Notes: generated by a model not told the origin, from the sequence alone. A stretch of DNA of 64,000 bases from Climacium dendroides (GCA_950106755.1 OX467082.1:27652001-27716000); one strand, 5' to 3'; positions 21,336 to 34,459 are shown, numbered from the stretch's first letter. Translations and numbers: made by a program.

Positions 21336-21603
21336 GCAGGACGTTAAATCGTACCAACTTAGGTGGGTCCAGCAAGGTAAACTTTGTGTTCTAGGAATAA
21401 AAGTAAAAAAAATCCCCCTATTTTGAGCCATGTCTAGGGGATATTGTGGACCTCACCTAGCTAATTTGGGGTCTCTGATTGCAAATAAGAATTCAGAAGT
21501 TGCAAAAAAAATCATTTGTGGCAAATAAAAAATTCCTGCGTTTTCCCCGGGTTAAATCCACCTCAGCAGGGCCCATCTTAGTTGGTACGATTTAACGTCC
21601 TGC
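21336..21603. mobile_element. 268-bp Mutator-like MITE
   Basis: The ends are inverted repeats of about 35 bp starting GCAGGACGTTAAATCGTACC, with three mismatches between arms. They are flanked by a 9-bp duplication AAAGAAGTC (21,327-21,335) / AAAGAAGAC (21,604-21,612), one mismatch. Long inverted ends plus a 9-bp duplication are the signature of the Mutator superfamily. It has no ORF of its own. A sibling in inverse orientation lies at 17,126-17,372. Confidence 0.8.
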
Positions 21604-21612
21604 AAAGAAGAC

Positions 21613-22445
21613 TGAGATTCAAGGCTGTCTTTGCATCTTTTATAATAAGTTAAGTTTAAATAGCTGAACAGCTTGATGAATCTCCGGCTCCGCTAGATCC
21701 CAACCCTTTTGGAATCTTCCTTGTCTCCAGGAGACCCTTATATTATTCATGTGATGTTACTGAAGAATCGTGAAAGGACTTTTTGTGCACAGTGATGGAA
21801 TCCCTGGCTTGGCCCCAAATCATTCTGAAGATTCACAAAGGAAAGGGGAAAGGAATGGATGAGCCCATGCGTTGCATCCGAGGTGGTGGTGTCATCCGTA
21901 CAGTACAAGTTGGGTAGAAAATGGTTTTATAAAAGGGCATCGCCCCTTTGGTTTCTGAATCGGATGAGTTTCCAAATCCTATGTACAACGGCATTCATTC
22001 ATAACATTGCTAACGTTGTGTAGTGTGAGCTTGGTTTCGTCCCCCAAGTGGAGGTATAATTCCCTCCTATATACCTGGGGGAGAGTTTAGTTATAATGTT
22101 GCACAAGTCATTGGCTGGGCAGAGGTGATGTAGCACCAAGTTGTCAGAGCTCGGTATATCATTGGCAAGGCTACTGTTGAGGGCTCCTGATTTTTGGGGA
22201 GCAAAAGGGTCCCCCAGGGAAGGTTAATAATGTTATGTTCACACTACACAACGTAATTAACAGCAATCCCAAAACTGGTTAAATTTTGCTTGATTTCTAC
22301 TTGATTTTTTTAAGCCCTCAATGTAAATTCAAAAAAATCTTTCAAAAATGAACATTTAGCTAATTACCCTTAACCCATTCTAGGTTCATTGGTAGTTAGG
22401 GTCTGGTTGGAGTGGGGACAAAACTTGCATAGTTGTACCGTTTTT
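21613..22445. other. Unassigned segment with a TATA box and promoter-like look
   Basis: Less AT-rich than its surroundings. TATAAAAG at 21,931 is followed by 'cgcccctttggttt' and, further on, by a C/T- and G-rich leader-like region. It could be a decayed LTR or a promoter relic. I found no paired terminus and no coding sequence. Confidence 0.2.
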
Positions 22446-23005
22446 GTTTCAACCCCTAAATGCCCAAGGCACCCAATTTGAGTGTCGACAATACTTTGAA
22501 GTTAAATAAAACCTAATCAAAATACTATTTCTGGATGTTTATATTTTTTTTAAATCTTTTAAAAGTTTCATTTTTGCACCAAAAATTTGATTTTGAAAAT
22601 GATTCATTATGATTTTTCAATTCAAAATTTTATGCAAGGGTGTCCATTGCAATCTTAACATTCTATAGTGTTGAGGGCTCTTGGAAATGAGCCTCAAATA
22701 CACTAAAACTTGAAAAAAAATCACATTAGAAATTCATTTCAAAAAATTATAGAGTAGATTTTAAGAAGCCATAAATTGATTGGAATTATGTATGTTAGGT
22801 CTTTTATTCTCATATTTTTTGGTAATCAACTTTTTAGATTTGACATGTGAAAAGAAGATTGAAAGACTTCAAATCACTTTCACAGTTTTAACACCCTCAT
22901 GATCAAACATTATAATCTTTGAATCCATACATACTACTTTTGTGTTTTCTTTTCCTATGTGATTAGTAACATGTGTAGTTTGAATTTGTACGGTTACAAT
23001 TCAAA
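22446..23005 (+). repeat. Family-2 repeat, copy 1 (others at 26,856 and 33,182)
   Basis: Left end 'aacccctaaatgcccaagg'. Then 'gttgagggctcttggaaat', 'gagcctcaaatacactaaa' and 'ccataaattgattggaatt', and near the end 'gtgttttcttttcctatgtg'. The same string order is found at 26,856-27,240 and 33,182-33,813. The right end of this copy is not preserved. Confidence 0.5.
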
Positions 23006-23754
23006 AACAGACTGGTTTTGGAAATGCAAGATGGCCCAACAAGTTGACAATTTCAATGTGACAACACTTCCCAAGCAACTACTAGATTGAATGCTTGAAT
23101 ACCAAAGTAATTTTGGTACATTGGTAAGGCTTGATAACTGATTTGTGGTGCTCTAAGTTAACCCTTAATCGCTATTACACCCAATTTTTAGATGATGAAC
23201 ATATTCATATTCTTATTTCTTTTTCATTGCTACTTGAATGAAAGTCATACTAATTTGTGGAGATACTTTATCAAGTTCTCATCCTATCTATCGGTTGGAT
23301 TTAATGATACAAAAGTACATATTTTTCTAAAATTACAAATGTAGAAGTATGTCAAGTGGTTGACCAATCCAAAGTTGCATTGACTCTAGTTCAAAACTAG
23401 ATTTGCAAAAATGAGATCATAGATGTAAAGAACACAAAATTTCAAAAAATCACCACACCAAGAAAACCTCTTTTCAAATTCATTCATTAATTCATTAAAA
23501 AATATATATTGGTGATAGCATTGATAAATCTAATCATATAGACGGAATCTAAAATTTAATATCTACGACTTTTATTTATATATCAATTTCAAAATATTCT
23601 TTCAAATAGTACTTTATAATGATTTTTCCCAAATTGTTAATTTTGGAGAAGACTCTAGACTTTTAAAGGTAAATGTGAATTCCTTGTGTTCCTTGCAAAA
23701 ATCAACTCAATAATTTATTTTATATTTTTAGATGCAACCCCCCTTGCCCTTGTT

Positions 23755-23771
23755 CCCCCCCCCCCCCCCCC
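23755..23771 (+). repeat. Poly-C run of 17
   Basis: An uninterrupted run of 17 C in an otherwise AT-rich region. Length may be unreliable in sequencing. Confidence 0.8.
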
Positions 23772-23845
23772 TCTAATTTTTTATTTTCAAAAATTTTAGA
23801 CCATAGATTTTCTGATAGAATAAAAGTAAAACCAATCTTCAAGTT

Positions 23846-23998
23846 ATTTGGGATACGAATATGTATACAAAAACAAAGACAGATATGGATACATGTACGA
23901 AAGGTGGATATGGATATGAATATGGCTACGAATACATGTGCAGAAGACTAATATGGATATCAAAGATGGATACGAGTATGGTCATAGAAGACATAATT
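23846..23998 (+). repeat. Degenerate GGATAY / GAATAY hexamer array, left copy
   Basis: About 20 imperfect hexamers such as GGATAT, GGATAC, GAATAT and GGCTAC. A similar array lies at 25,138-25,258 in the same orientation. Confidence 0.6.
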
Positions 23999-25137
23999 AT
24001 ATGTACATGTTAATATCCTACATCAATTACAAAAACCCATATCAATGTGAAATTACAAATTAGGGGGAGGAGATGTTTAGGGTTTGGATTTGGGTTTGGG
24101 TTGGGTCAAGGAATTAAAAATAATAATAATAATTTGGATTGGGGTGGGTGGATTGGGGAATTTTTAAAAATATTTAATTTGAGTTGGGGTGGGATAAAAT
24201 TCTGCCTCACTATCCACTTGAAAGACAAGGTACATTATGATGTGGAAGAGTAATCATGATAGAACATTTACTAACTCAAGCAAACTTATAAACTGTCATT
24301 GGAGCTTACTTCCAGCAATCTACAATGGCAAATTGTTTTGCTGTAGGTGCAAACAAGCTAAGGCTAGTACTTGAACAGATTGGAACAACTCAAGCTTCTA
24401 AAAGCACTTTGGCGTTATTATTTTTAAATCATTTAAGTATAGATATTCCAACCCTACTTTTAAAAGGATTTTCAACTAGTATCACAAAATCCCATTTGTT
24501 ACATTATCTAAAAAATTGGGGATCATACACTCACCCTCACTAAAAGTTAGTTTCAAGCCACAACAGTTTGTTACTCATACTTTATGTTGTTCTTTCATTG
24601 AATAATTTAGGCCAAGAATCCACTTGCCTTTGACAAAAGATTCATGTTCCTTTGATTCAAATGGAACAAATTTTGCAAATTACAACAATGCTTAGACTCA
24701 AGAATTTCAGATGTCTTTGACTACCATCTGTGGAAATTTTTATCCTAAAGATTTTGAATTTAAAATTACACCATACTAAAGATTATGTTATAGAAATCTC
24801 CACCAAATTTCAGAGGTAAAAAAACATGTAAAACACCTCTAATAAAATCAACATTGTGGGGATGTACATCAATTTTACACTGTACTGCACTTTGGGGGGA
24901 AAATGCTTTTGCCACTATATATTTTCTCAAAACAAAGATCCTAGTGGTAATTAAAAGTTTCACTTATCTTTCACTATCCTATGAAAAGAGGCTGCCCACC
25001 CTGGTTTGTATTAGTTGCCCCCCCGTCTCCCAAAAAATTTAAAGGCCATTGATTTTTTTTAAATGCTTCCCCCTCCAGAATGCCGTCAGTTTCTCAAAAT
25101 TTCTCAAGCCATTGTTTTGAGATTTAATCTGAGTCAT
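23999..25137. other. DNA between the two hexamer arrays
   Basis: AT-rich. Contains a G-rich TTTGGGT-like stretch (24,066-24,110) and short ORFs with no recognisable product (for example 24,325-24,543). It may be the body of one decayed element bounded by the two hexamer arrays, but no inverted termini were found. Confidence 0.25.
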
Positions 25138-25258
25138 CCATCCAAATATGAATACAAATATGGAATTAGGATGTGGTTATAGATACGGTACCAAAATATG
25201 GATATAGATACTTGATATTGAAATATGATACAATACGAATACAAATACAAATACGATG
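25138..25258 (+). repeat. Degenerate GGATAY / GAATAC hexamer array, right copy
   Basis: Imperfect hexamers (GAATAC, AAATAT, GGATAT, GATACG), the counterpart of 23,846-23,998. Confidence 0.55.
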
Positions 25259-25259
25259 G

Positions 25260-26855
25260 GTAGGGGGAGTTTAATTTTTTAAATTAATTAATTAAAATTC
25301 TGAGTGCATTGTGACAGAAGTGTCACTATGCACTCAAAATAGGCAGGAAATGCCTTGCCTCCAAAGTTTCACTTATCTTTCACAACCTTAGAAGAAAATT
25401 TGAAAAAATAAAAATAAAACTTTAGTTCCTTCAAAAATTAGAAGGCCAGTATGATTATATAAGAGTCGCCATTTTTTGCAAATATGCCTTGTAACTATTA
25501 TTAAATTGGTCACATTTTCATATTTTCTTCTTGGCAAGTGAAAGAATGTTTGAATGCACCAAAGAATGCAAGATTTGAATACCGAACACAAAAGCTATGA
25601 GGGGTTACAGTTTTGTCTCATGGATGTTTTAAAATAATTTTTTCCACATAAGTACATATTGATTTAGAAGATGTACACAAGAGTGATGATGGTGGTTTTA
25701 GGCACAATGCAATTTTAGATGGTATACTGTACCGGGGTACCCACCTTAGTTTCGGGTTCCCCCTGTAGAATCAGGTTCCCGGTAGCTCCCAGCTTATCCC
25801 AATCCAGTAAGTTATGTATGTGACATGTTCCCGCAGCAAGTTCCCTACTTGGGTTCTCGGGGCGAAGGTGTTGACTTTGGCTAAGCTCTCCTGACATGTC
25901 CAGCCCATCCACATGCCTCATGTCAGGATTGGGGTGAGAGTTGCAGTACCAAGTGGGTTTGGAAACCTAAAGTTGCCCTCCTTTCAAGGAGAGTGAACCA
26001 GGGGGCCACCTCTCGCAAAATGCCTCAATGTTCCAGATATTCCCCAAAGCAACTGAAGCCCTAGGTTCAGTTGGTGTTTGTGAATCCCAATAAGTGAAAC
26101 ATTGGGGAATTTACTTTTTGAAAGGATGGTGACGTCAGGTTTTCAAAACCCCAAGTGAACTTCCAACCTTACACACTCTAATTTAATTAGGGCTGGTTAT
26201 ACTTGGGGTCGGATTGAGGGCCGGCCGGAACTCTTCAAGTTTGAACCAATAGGAATGCTCAATTTCTCCAAATCCGGCCCAAGGCATTTATACTTGGGGA
26301 CAAATGGAACAACAACTCATCCTACATGTCGCCTTAGGTGGCATGGTTTTGGCGTCAAACCATCTAGCCGCAAGGGAGCAATCGGAACAAAGTTTTGGGT
26401 GGCCCAAACTCCCATCTAGGGTTGAATTGGGGCCAAATTGGGCTCCTCCGTTGAGTTGTACAAATCTCCACCATCTACCAATGCAAAGTCTTTTATTTTT
26501 TTATTTTGATGCGTGCTTGTTGATTGTAAGCTCAAGAAACTTCCACCAATATACATTGCTAAATTTTTGGAGCTCAATCTATTGTCAATATTTTAGTTTG
26601 AAATTGGGAGCAGTGGATTGAGTTTGGGAGCTTTGGGACAAAAGTGTACACAATTTATAATACATTATATAAACTCATTACAATATAATATATACAGTTT
26701 TGTTTGTTTGTTAAGATGTTCTATAAAACTGTTTTTAATTGAATATGAGATTTTAAAGCTTATTTGGTTCAATCATTTTTACCTGACTCAACAAAAGATG
26801 TTTATTTTTATTTGGAATTTGGTAAATGCTTATTTAATAAAGTTGTTCTTCATTT
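25260..26855. other. Unassigned DNA, no gene recognised
   Basis: The first part is AT-rich. 25,720-26,450 is closer to balanced composition, with 'ggccggccgg' at 26,220 and repeated 'ttatacttggggtc/a' phrases at 26,197 and 26,287. A 105-codon frame (26,304-26,621) has no recognisable motif. Confidence 0.3.
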
Positions 26856-27240
26856 TTAAATGTCCAAGGCACCAAATTTTGGTATAAACAATACTTTGAA
26901 GTTTAATAAAACTTAACCAAATTGCTATTTTTAGTAGTTTATTTATATTTTAAAGTCTTTTTTAAGTCTAGTTTTAGCATCAAAAATCCAATTTTCAAAA
27001 TGATTGATTATGATTTTTTATTCAAGATTTTGTACAAGAGTGTCCATCATAATCTTGACTTTCATGGTGTTGAGGGCTTTTGGAAATGAGCCTCAAATAC
27101 ACTAGATCTTGGAGAAAAAATCACATTAAAGATTCATTTAAAAAATTGTAGAGTAGATTTTCAAAAGCCATAAATTGATTGGAATTATGCATGTTAGGCC
27201 CTTTATCCTCATATTTTTTGGTGACTTGATTTGTTTCATA
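26856..27240 (+). repeat. Family-2 repeat, truncated copy 2
   Basis: About 90% similar by eye to 22,450-22,810 over 'caatactttgaagtttaata', 'gttgagggcttttggaaat' and 'ccataaattgattggaatt'. Both termini are lost. Confidence 0.55.
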
Positions 27241-28382
27241 TTTTTTAGATCTTTGTGTAATTAGTTATAAATTTCTTAAAGTTGAAAGGCAACAAGCACT
27301 AAAAGTGACTATGTCATAAAATGTGGTAGTACATTCAATAAAGCAAAATGTACCTCTCTGTCATGATCATTCTTAGAGCATGGGTGTTTTTAGAGCGAAC
27401 TACCTTAAACATGTTGATTACAAATGCATATTCTATATAAGAGGAAAACCAAAAAAATAATTTTATTTTGATTTTTAAATAAAGAAATAAAGAAATTTTT
27501 CTTAAATTTTAGAAATAAAATTTATAGGAACAAAAAGGGAAAAAAAATCTTTGTTTTTAATTAAAAAGAAAAGAAGAGAAAACTAAACATACATGTTTTA
27601 AAAAAAAATTTAATTGAGCATTGAAAAAATCTAAGAACACTTGAATTGGAAATTCAGCCCTAGAATCTAATCCAAGGGGTTTACATCCGGCCCCAATTGA
27701 ATCAGATTGGGGCTGGATGGAAAAACTTGGGCCGGATCAAAGGCAAATCCGGCTGGCCTTCCATCCGGCCTTAGGCACAATATAAACCCACCCTTATGTC
27801 AAATTCAAATGTCATTGAGGCCCATTCATTCCAAAGACTATCTCATCTTCTCAAGTCTTGGCATTTGGACCCTTGCCCCGTTGTCTATTGTTGGTCAAAA
27901 ATTAGTCCCTCAAATGTTGACCATTTGGAAGTCAAGCCCAAATCCAATATGTATTTCATATCAAATGTAAGTTTCTTGAAATAATTTTCTTGATTTTGTC
28001 ATAAAAATATTAAAGGATGTTAGATATAGCTATTTGATTCTACAAGCCACATAAAGTATAGAAGCCAACCCACTGGCAGTGTAGCATGTTCTCTTTCCAT
28101 GTAGGTAGAGATGGATAGTGATCATTTATGGTGTAGTTCCCAGTGTAGTAGTGCATTGTAATTGGCTAGAAGTCTCTTGATATTGCAACCAACTCTTAGT
28201 TGGAAACAAAAATATCCATATAACTAGTATGGATCAAACAAAATCTTCAACTAAAAAATTTATGATATTTGTATTCTAACAAAAATAAATTTAAAAAATG
28301 ATGGAATCCTTCCAAACTCTATTTTTGTTTGTGGGAAAATTTCTCCTCTCAAGAAATCTATGCTCAAGATTTCCATAATTGC
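27241..28382. other. AT-rich DNA with a small hairpin
   Basis: No gene recognised. A short inverted repeat around 27,683-27,720 pairs CATCCGGCCCCAAT with ATTGGGGCTGGATG across an 8-base loop. The flanking 'atccggc' words resemble those near 26,220-26,280. Confidence 0.3.
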
Positions 28383-29306
28383 TTAATCCCTATAGGATTG
28401 ATGTCCCCTTAGGGGACAATTTGGGTCCGGGTAGGTTCCTATTGTCTCAATTTGTAGTGAATGTTTTTAAGATTTTTTGAGGTTGTGGAGTTTGCTGAGA
28501 GATTTGTCAATATATAATTTTTGTTTCAATTGGTGCTTGGGAGAAAAAGTTATGGCACAGTAAGCCAAAAACAAAAGTCAATGGGCAATACAAAAAAATA
28601 CAAAAAAGTTAGAAAAAAATCCTAAAATCTTATATTTTTGTCTACATTTGAAGCTTTGATTCATTCCATTTGGACTAGTTATGAGAAAGTTATGGACAAT
28701 CTTATTTTTTCGGGCAATCTAAGCATCTTCTTAAAAAAATAACTTATAGGATTCATTTGTGAATGCAATTTTTACAATTGTCCAAAAATAAAATTTATAT
28801 AAAGTTAGGTTTGATTTTTAGAACAATCTAACCATTGGGATTATCATATGTCAATTCCATCTTAAAGCTATTAATGATTTAGTTTTTCCTTCAATCTTTA
28901 ACCTACTTCTGCTTAACAATTTTTTAATGAGTGAAAACCAAGTGTTTTTTTGTTGAATTTTTTTTCTTAGATTATCACTTAAAATATTCAACATAAAAAC
29001 TTAGAAAATCAAAATTAGTAGTGCAAAAAATTTTAGTTAAAAAGATTCAAAGGCAAAAAATCTAGTCAAGCAAGTTCCAAAAAAACTTGTTTTCTTCCCT
29101 TTGAATGCAAATATCTTGCAATCTATGCGGTAAAATTTGATGAAATATTTACCACATGTTCTCAAACAAGTTAAATACAAGATCCTATGGTTGGATTTTG
29201 AAAAAAAAAAAAAATTGGTTTTCTTAGGTGAACGTAGCAGAAGTGGTAGTGGTAGTTATAAGTGTTGTTTTTGACAAAAAAAACACCCTGGGGCTTTAGG
29301 GGTTAA
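28383..29306. mobile_element. ~924-bp TTAA-ended element, family 1 copy 1
   Basis: Left end TTAATCCCTATAGG; right end the complement of TTAACCCCTAAAGCCCCAGG. The interior matches 41,703-42,622 through 'tttcaattggtgc.tgggag', 'gttatggcaca', 'gattcattccatttggacta' and 'gagaaagttatggacaatct'. Similar length and ends in both copies support a real element. No transposase is visible. Confidence 0.55.
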
Positions 29307-31860
29307 GTGGTTGGAAATGGGTTGCCTATACTAATTAGAATTATTGAGATAAGTTCATGTATCAGGGCAATGTACCCTAGTGTGCTTAGAATTGTATAAG
29401 TCTGGATGCCATCAAACTTCATTGACATGTGCGGAGTTTTAGAAGATGCTATGTCTTGTCATACATGCAAATATGAGTTTGCATGTGAGTTACTATTTGC
29501 ATGTGAGTTACTAGGTTTAGGGTTTGCGAAGCTGCAATTGGGGTTTAGGGCTAAGCAATTTCTGAAAATTCAAATTGAATTCTTTCCGAAATCTGGAGAG
29601 AGGTATCTCTATTTTTGCGAATTCAGTAGAATGAAGTGTATTTTGTGGCTCAAGAATGTTATGTTATCTACTCCAAGGATTCACTTGACCTGCATTAGTG
29701 GAAAACATGTTTTGCTTAGAGCATCTTCTGCAACCCTTTTGGACTGACCCTGCCAAATGGGTTTTGGAGGGGAGAGTTATGGAATCAAAATGTGCAGGGC
29801 TAGAAAAACTCCTGTGGACTGGAGGAAGAGGGTCGGCAAATGAATCTTTTACCAACAACCGCCTGAAGACCCAATGCTGCATCTTTGTGGGACTACTACA
29901 AAGACAATTTTTTTTGCAAAGCCTTCTTTCACATATGATGTCCTCCCAAACTCAATTTTTTCTATTGTCTCTTTGTATGAGGCCCAGTGGAACTAAATTG
30001 CTAAAGATAAATGATGGAGAGGCAATTAAAGGCCAACATAGAAGCACAAGAAATACATCATAGATGAAGAAATTTAGTTTTGTCAATATTTTTGTGTATT
30101 TCAAAAATCTTATAGTTGATATTCAACAAAAAAATGGGAATTTTGGAGAAGTCACGAATTGCCCAAATCTCCCTAATTACGTACCTTCTCCAATTTGAAA
30201 TTGTCCAAAAACTTCCCAATCTTTGAAACAAGTCCCCAATAGGCACCTTATAAAAAATTAGAAAAATCAAAGCCCAACTATTTTCCATTTGAAATAAAAG
30301 GTTCAATCAATCAAGAAATTGTGGAAAAATCCCAAAGTATGCAATGCTCCTAGAAATTTCCACATAGGTGCCTCTTACTATCTACAACACACATAAAAAA
30401 TCTTGCAAAATTTCACCCACTCATTAAAAATTTGTACCCAATTTAGTTGGTTGTGACTAATGACATTAGTCACATTAGTCATTTTTTAGCTTTACAAAAA
30501 AATTCATAAAATTATGATGGATATTGAGACCATATGAATTTACCCCAAGTCATATTTTGGCCCCATGGGGTCCTTGGGACTTTAGGAGTTAATTCATTGT
30601 GCTATGACAAATTAGACCAAACATAGGTCTTAGTACTTGGTTTAACCAAACATGATTTCCACTAGTGCCCTAAGGACAAAGTCCTAAGGGTAATCCAATC
30701 AAACAAATAAATAGGATGATTGAGAATTGAGAGTTGTAATACTTATAATGGATGATGTTTAGTAATCTATTTGGAAACACAATATATCTTTCTTTTGTAA
30801 TATTTGGGAATCATCAAATTGATGAAAAACAATTGCTATAAGATTTTTTTCAATTGAAGTCTAATGCAATTGAAATTGTCGTTGATGACAAAATGATAAA
30901 TAGCAAGTTGGCAAAAAAATGCCGTAGATGGTGCATGAAGTTATTTGATTTATTGAACTACCATGAAAAATCCAATAATACTCAACTGACTTAAAAACTT
31001 TAGCACATGTATATGGTGCCTACATATCTACTACAAAAATCTCAAAACTAGATTCTTCAACTCTACACCACGTAGGATTTGATTATAAAATGCCAAAATT
31101 ATAGTCAAGTTTGGCACTTAGGGATTGAATCATATTTTTTGCATTTCCTTTCACACCTTTGAAGTTGCATCTCTAAACCAATTAAACCTACAAATGTTGA
31201 GATTCCATTGGAGGGAAGTGGTTTAGTTTTGACATTCTAATATATAGCTACAAGTAAGTAAGCCAAAATAAAATAAAAAACAAGTCAAAATTAAAATTAT
31301 GTACATGGTTAGGAAAAAATGTAAAGTACACTGTTTTCTACAAAGGTGCTTCATATAATTGATTTTAAAAGTTGATGACTTAGTGAATATGATTTGTTGA
31401 TAAATGATTCAAAACAACCCTAAAAATAAAAAAGGACCTTGATTACGTTGCATTTTACTTATTATTGGTAATAACAAGAAAAATTTAAAGTTAATTGTTG
31501 TTGTATGCATGGCTATAAGGAAGGAAGGAAGCCAATTTTTTAATTAATATGAGAGAGGAAGAGGTATTCTTCAAAGTAAAAATTTATAGTTGTAAATTAA
31601 TTCTTTAAAGTCTAACAAAGAACCTAATTCAATCTTTGAGGACATATTAAAATTTATAACCATCATGCAAAATTTACAATTATGGAGTGTTTGACCCCTA
31701 ACTTAAGCTTCGTCACAATCACTATGTTTATCAAAACCACTTATAAACTGCCATTTCTATTGCAAAGAACAAAAAAAATTTAGAAAGTTGTTTTATTGCA
31801 AATCTTACCACAGGATCATGTAATGGACTACCATAAAAATGTCTAAATATCTCTTCTATT
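29307..31860. other. Unassigned AT-rich DNA
   Basis: 29,500-29,560 holds two plant-telomere-like TTTAGGG words. A TTAA-type right end 'ccttgggactttaggagtta' lies at 30,573-30,592, without a left partner. The frames at 29,406-30,063 show no motif I know. Confidence 0.3.
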
Positions 31861-31865
31861 AAGAC

Positions 31866-32690
31866 ATGTGTTTTGTTTTGTTTTGTTTTGTTTGTCACGT
31901 TGAGATCTCCCGGATCGTGCGTCCCCCGGTCGTGTCTTTGGTACCGTTGGAAAGCCCTCGACAAGGAGGGGTGCACGGGCTTGGTTTTATGGCATTCCGA
32001 CTCATGGTGAGAAAGTTATGGATTTTTGAGTTGTTTTTGGTTCTAAAAAAATTAGAAAATTACTTTTACTTTTGTTTTGATTGTGGCAATGCCACAGGGC
32101 ACTCTAGTCTCTTCTATTAAGATAGGTGGTTTGTTTTGTTTGTCACGTTGAGATCTCCCAAACCATGTGTCCCCCGGTCGTGTGCTTGGTGCCGTCGGAA
32201 AGCCCTCGGTAAGGAGGGGTGCACCAGCTTGGTTCCGTGGCCTTCCAACGTACAGTGTGAAAGTTGTGCATTTTTCACGGCATTTTTGAGTTATTTTTGG
32301 TTTTAGAAAATTAGAAAATTACTTTTTATAATATTTTGGTTGCAATCTTGGTATTGTCAAAAAGCCCTCGGTGAGGAGGGGTGCACCGGCTTGGTTTTGT
32401 GGCGTTCCAACTCACAGTGTGAAAGTTATTGAATTTTGAAGTATTTTTATGAACTAAATAATTAGAAAATTACTTTTTTAATATTTTGGTCACAATTTTG
32501 GTACCATCAGAAAGCTCTCAACGAGGAGGGGTGCACAGGCTTGGTTTCATGGCATTCCAACTCATGGTGAGAAAGTTATGGATTTTTGAGTTGTTTTGGG
32601 TTCATAAAAATCAGAAAAATGCTTTTACTTTTGTTTTGATTGTGGCAACGCTACAGGGCACTTTAGTTTATATTATTTTATAGAGGTGTC
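31866..32690 (+). repeat. Degenerate tandem array, four units
   Basis: The core 'ggaggggtgcac.ggcttggtt' starts near 31,965, 32,214, 32,374 and 32,524, each followed by 'ggc.ttccaactca...gtgagaaagtta'. Units 1 and 2 also share 'gtcacgttgagatctccc' and 'gtcccccggtcgtgt'. Spacing is 150-250 bp. A much older relative is seen at 42,976-43,600. No coding sequence. Confidence 0.75.
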
Positions 32691-33181
32691 CAAATTGCAT
32701 GTAAAGAATATACTTCATAACTTTTTCTTCACCAAACCAAATGGAATGGATCAAATTTTTCAATATAGACAAAAGTACATCCAATGAAAAGTAAATAAAA
32801 TTTTAAATATTTAATTTAATTTTAAGTGCTTGTATTTTTTCTTGATTGCCTAGATTCAAGCATTTCAAGCTTCAATTTTGTTCTTGGGCATTGATAGAAA
32901 TAAACACCATATTTCTAGAAAAATAATGTATTTTTTATCCCTTAAAAAATTTAAAATTCATGCCCAAAATTGAAATAATAAAAGCCTATCTAAACTTTCA
33001 TTATTGTATTCATTTCTAAATTCTTCCTTTATATTCAAAATTAACTAATTATTTTTCACAAAAAGGTAGACTTGATTTAAATTATTTGTCAACACATTGT
33101 TATCATTGGGATTGACATCTTCCAAATCCATAGAAGATTTATTAGCTTTCTAATTCTTTATTTCATCTCATACCTTTTTTT
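32691..33181. other. AT-rich DNA, nothing recognised
   Basis: Its first 200 bp resemble the interior of the TTAA elements ('cataactttttcttcaccaa'). Confidence 0.3.
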
Positions 33182-33813
33182 TTAACCCCTAAATGTCCAA
33201 GATCCTACATTTTGGTGTTAGCAAAACTTCATGGTCAAATGAAATCTTTCCACATTATATTTTTTGAATTTTTTTTGAGGTGAATGCCTATTAAAGTCTA
33301 TTTTTAGCATCATAAATCTTTTTTTGAACAGTAATGTTTATGACTTTCCTATTCTAGATTTTGTGCAAGGATGTCTATTGCAAATCTTGATTTTCTAGTG
33401 TTAATGCCTCCTAGAAATGAAACACAAATATAATAAATCTTGGTGGGAAATTACATTAGAAATTCATTAAAAAAATTGTAGGGTGGATTTTTTAGAAATT
33501 ATAAATTAATTATGGTTATACACAATATGTTCATTTTCATGTCCTCAATTTTAGATTTGACATGTTTTCATTTGATAGGCTCAAATTACTTTCACAATTT
33601 TAATACCTTTATGATCAAACATTGTAATATTTCAATCCAAAAGTCATATTGTTGTGTTTTCTTTTCCTATGTGATCTAGAACACATCCACTCTAATTTTT
33701 TATCTTCACTATTGGAAAAAACGTACATGAAAACTTATCAAAATTTTGACTTTTTGTTTAATTTAGTGGAAACATTAAGAATCTCAAAAAAGCCTTGGGC
33801 GTTTAGGAATTAA
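33182..33813. mobile_element. ~632-bp TTAA-ended element, family 2
   Basis: Left end TTAACCCCTAAATGTCCAAG; right end the complement of TTAATTCCTAAACGCCCAAG. TTAA is at both extremities. This is the most complete copy of the family seen at 22,446 and 26,856. No ORF. Confidence 0.55.
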
Positions 33814-34459
33814 TGATATTTAATAGAATGAAATTTAGTATATTTTTGATCCTCCTATGAATTCTCAATTCAATTTTATGACATAATAAAGATATTTGAT
33901 AATTAATGTAAAAGATTTATTTTCATAGTGGAGATTTGACATAGAGGGTGCAATTATAGGTATAAAAAAATGAAATGTTTACTTGTGAAATTTTCAAACT
34001 TTTTTCATTGCTAATCATAAATTTAGAAAAAAATTAGATTAAATAGATTTTTGGCTTAAATATTATTTTTAGAAATGATGAAAAGTGCAATCTATCAAGA
34101 ATTTATAAAGATTTTTCCACATAAATAAAGAACATGTAATCTCATGCATTGAAAACATAAAATCAAATATTTTATCATATTTAAAAAGACCAAATTGTAC
34201 TTGGAAATGATGCTTGATTGTGTGACTATGGAACTTGTCTATGACGTTAAAAGAATGGAGATAGTGTGTGTTATCTTACATGCAAAGGTAGATATGTGCA
34301 AAAGTATACCCCAAAATGTCCCCTATCTATACTTTTTTGAAATTTATCGATGAAATGTTATGCATATACAAATAAAAGATGCAATTGAAATTACGTATGC
34401 ATTAGGAAATCTAGTCATCACTCACTTTCAAAGTCTCAATTAAGAGATAAATATAATTA
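33814..34459. other. AT-rich DNA, nothing recognised
   Basis: Continuous AT-rich sequence up to a sharp rise in GC near 34,560, where the upstream region of the LPA1 gene begins. Confidence 0.35.

Noticed and set aside
29510..29560. Telomere-like TTTAGGG words
   Set aside because: Only two copies with a gap between; not an interstitial telomeric array.
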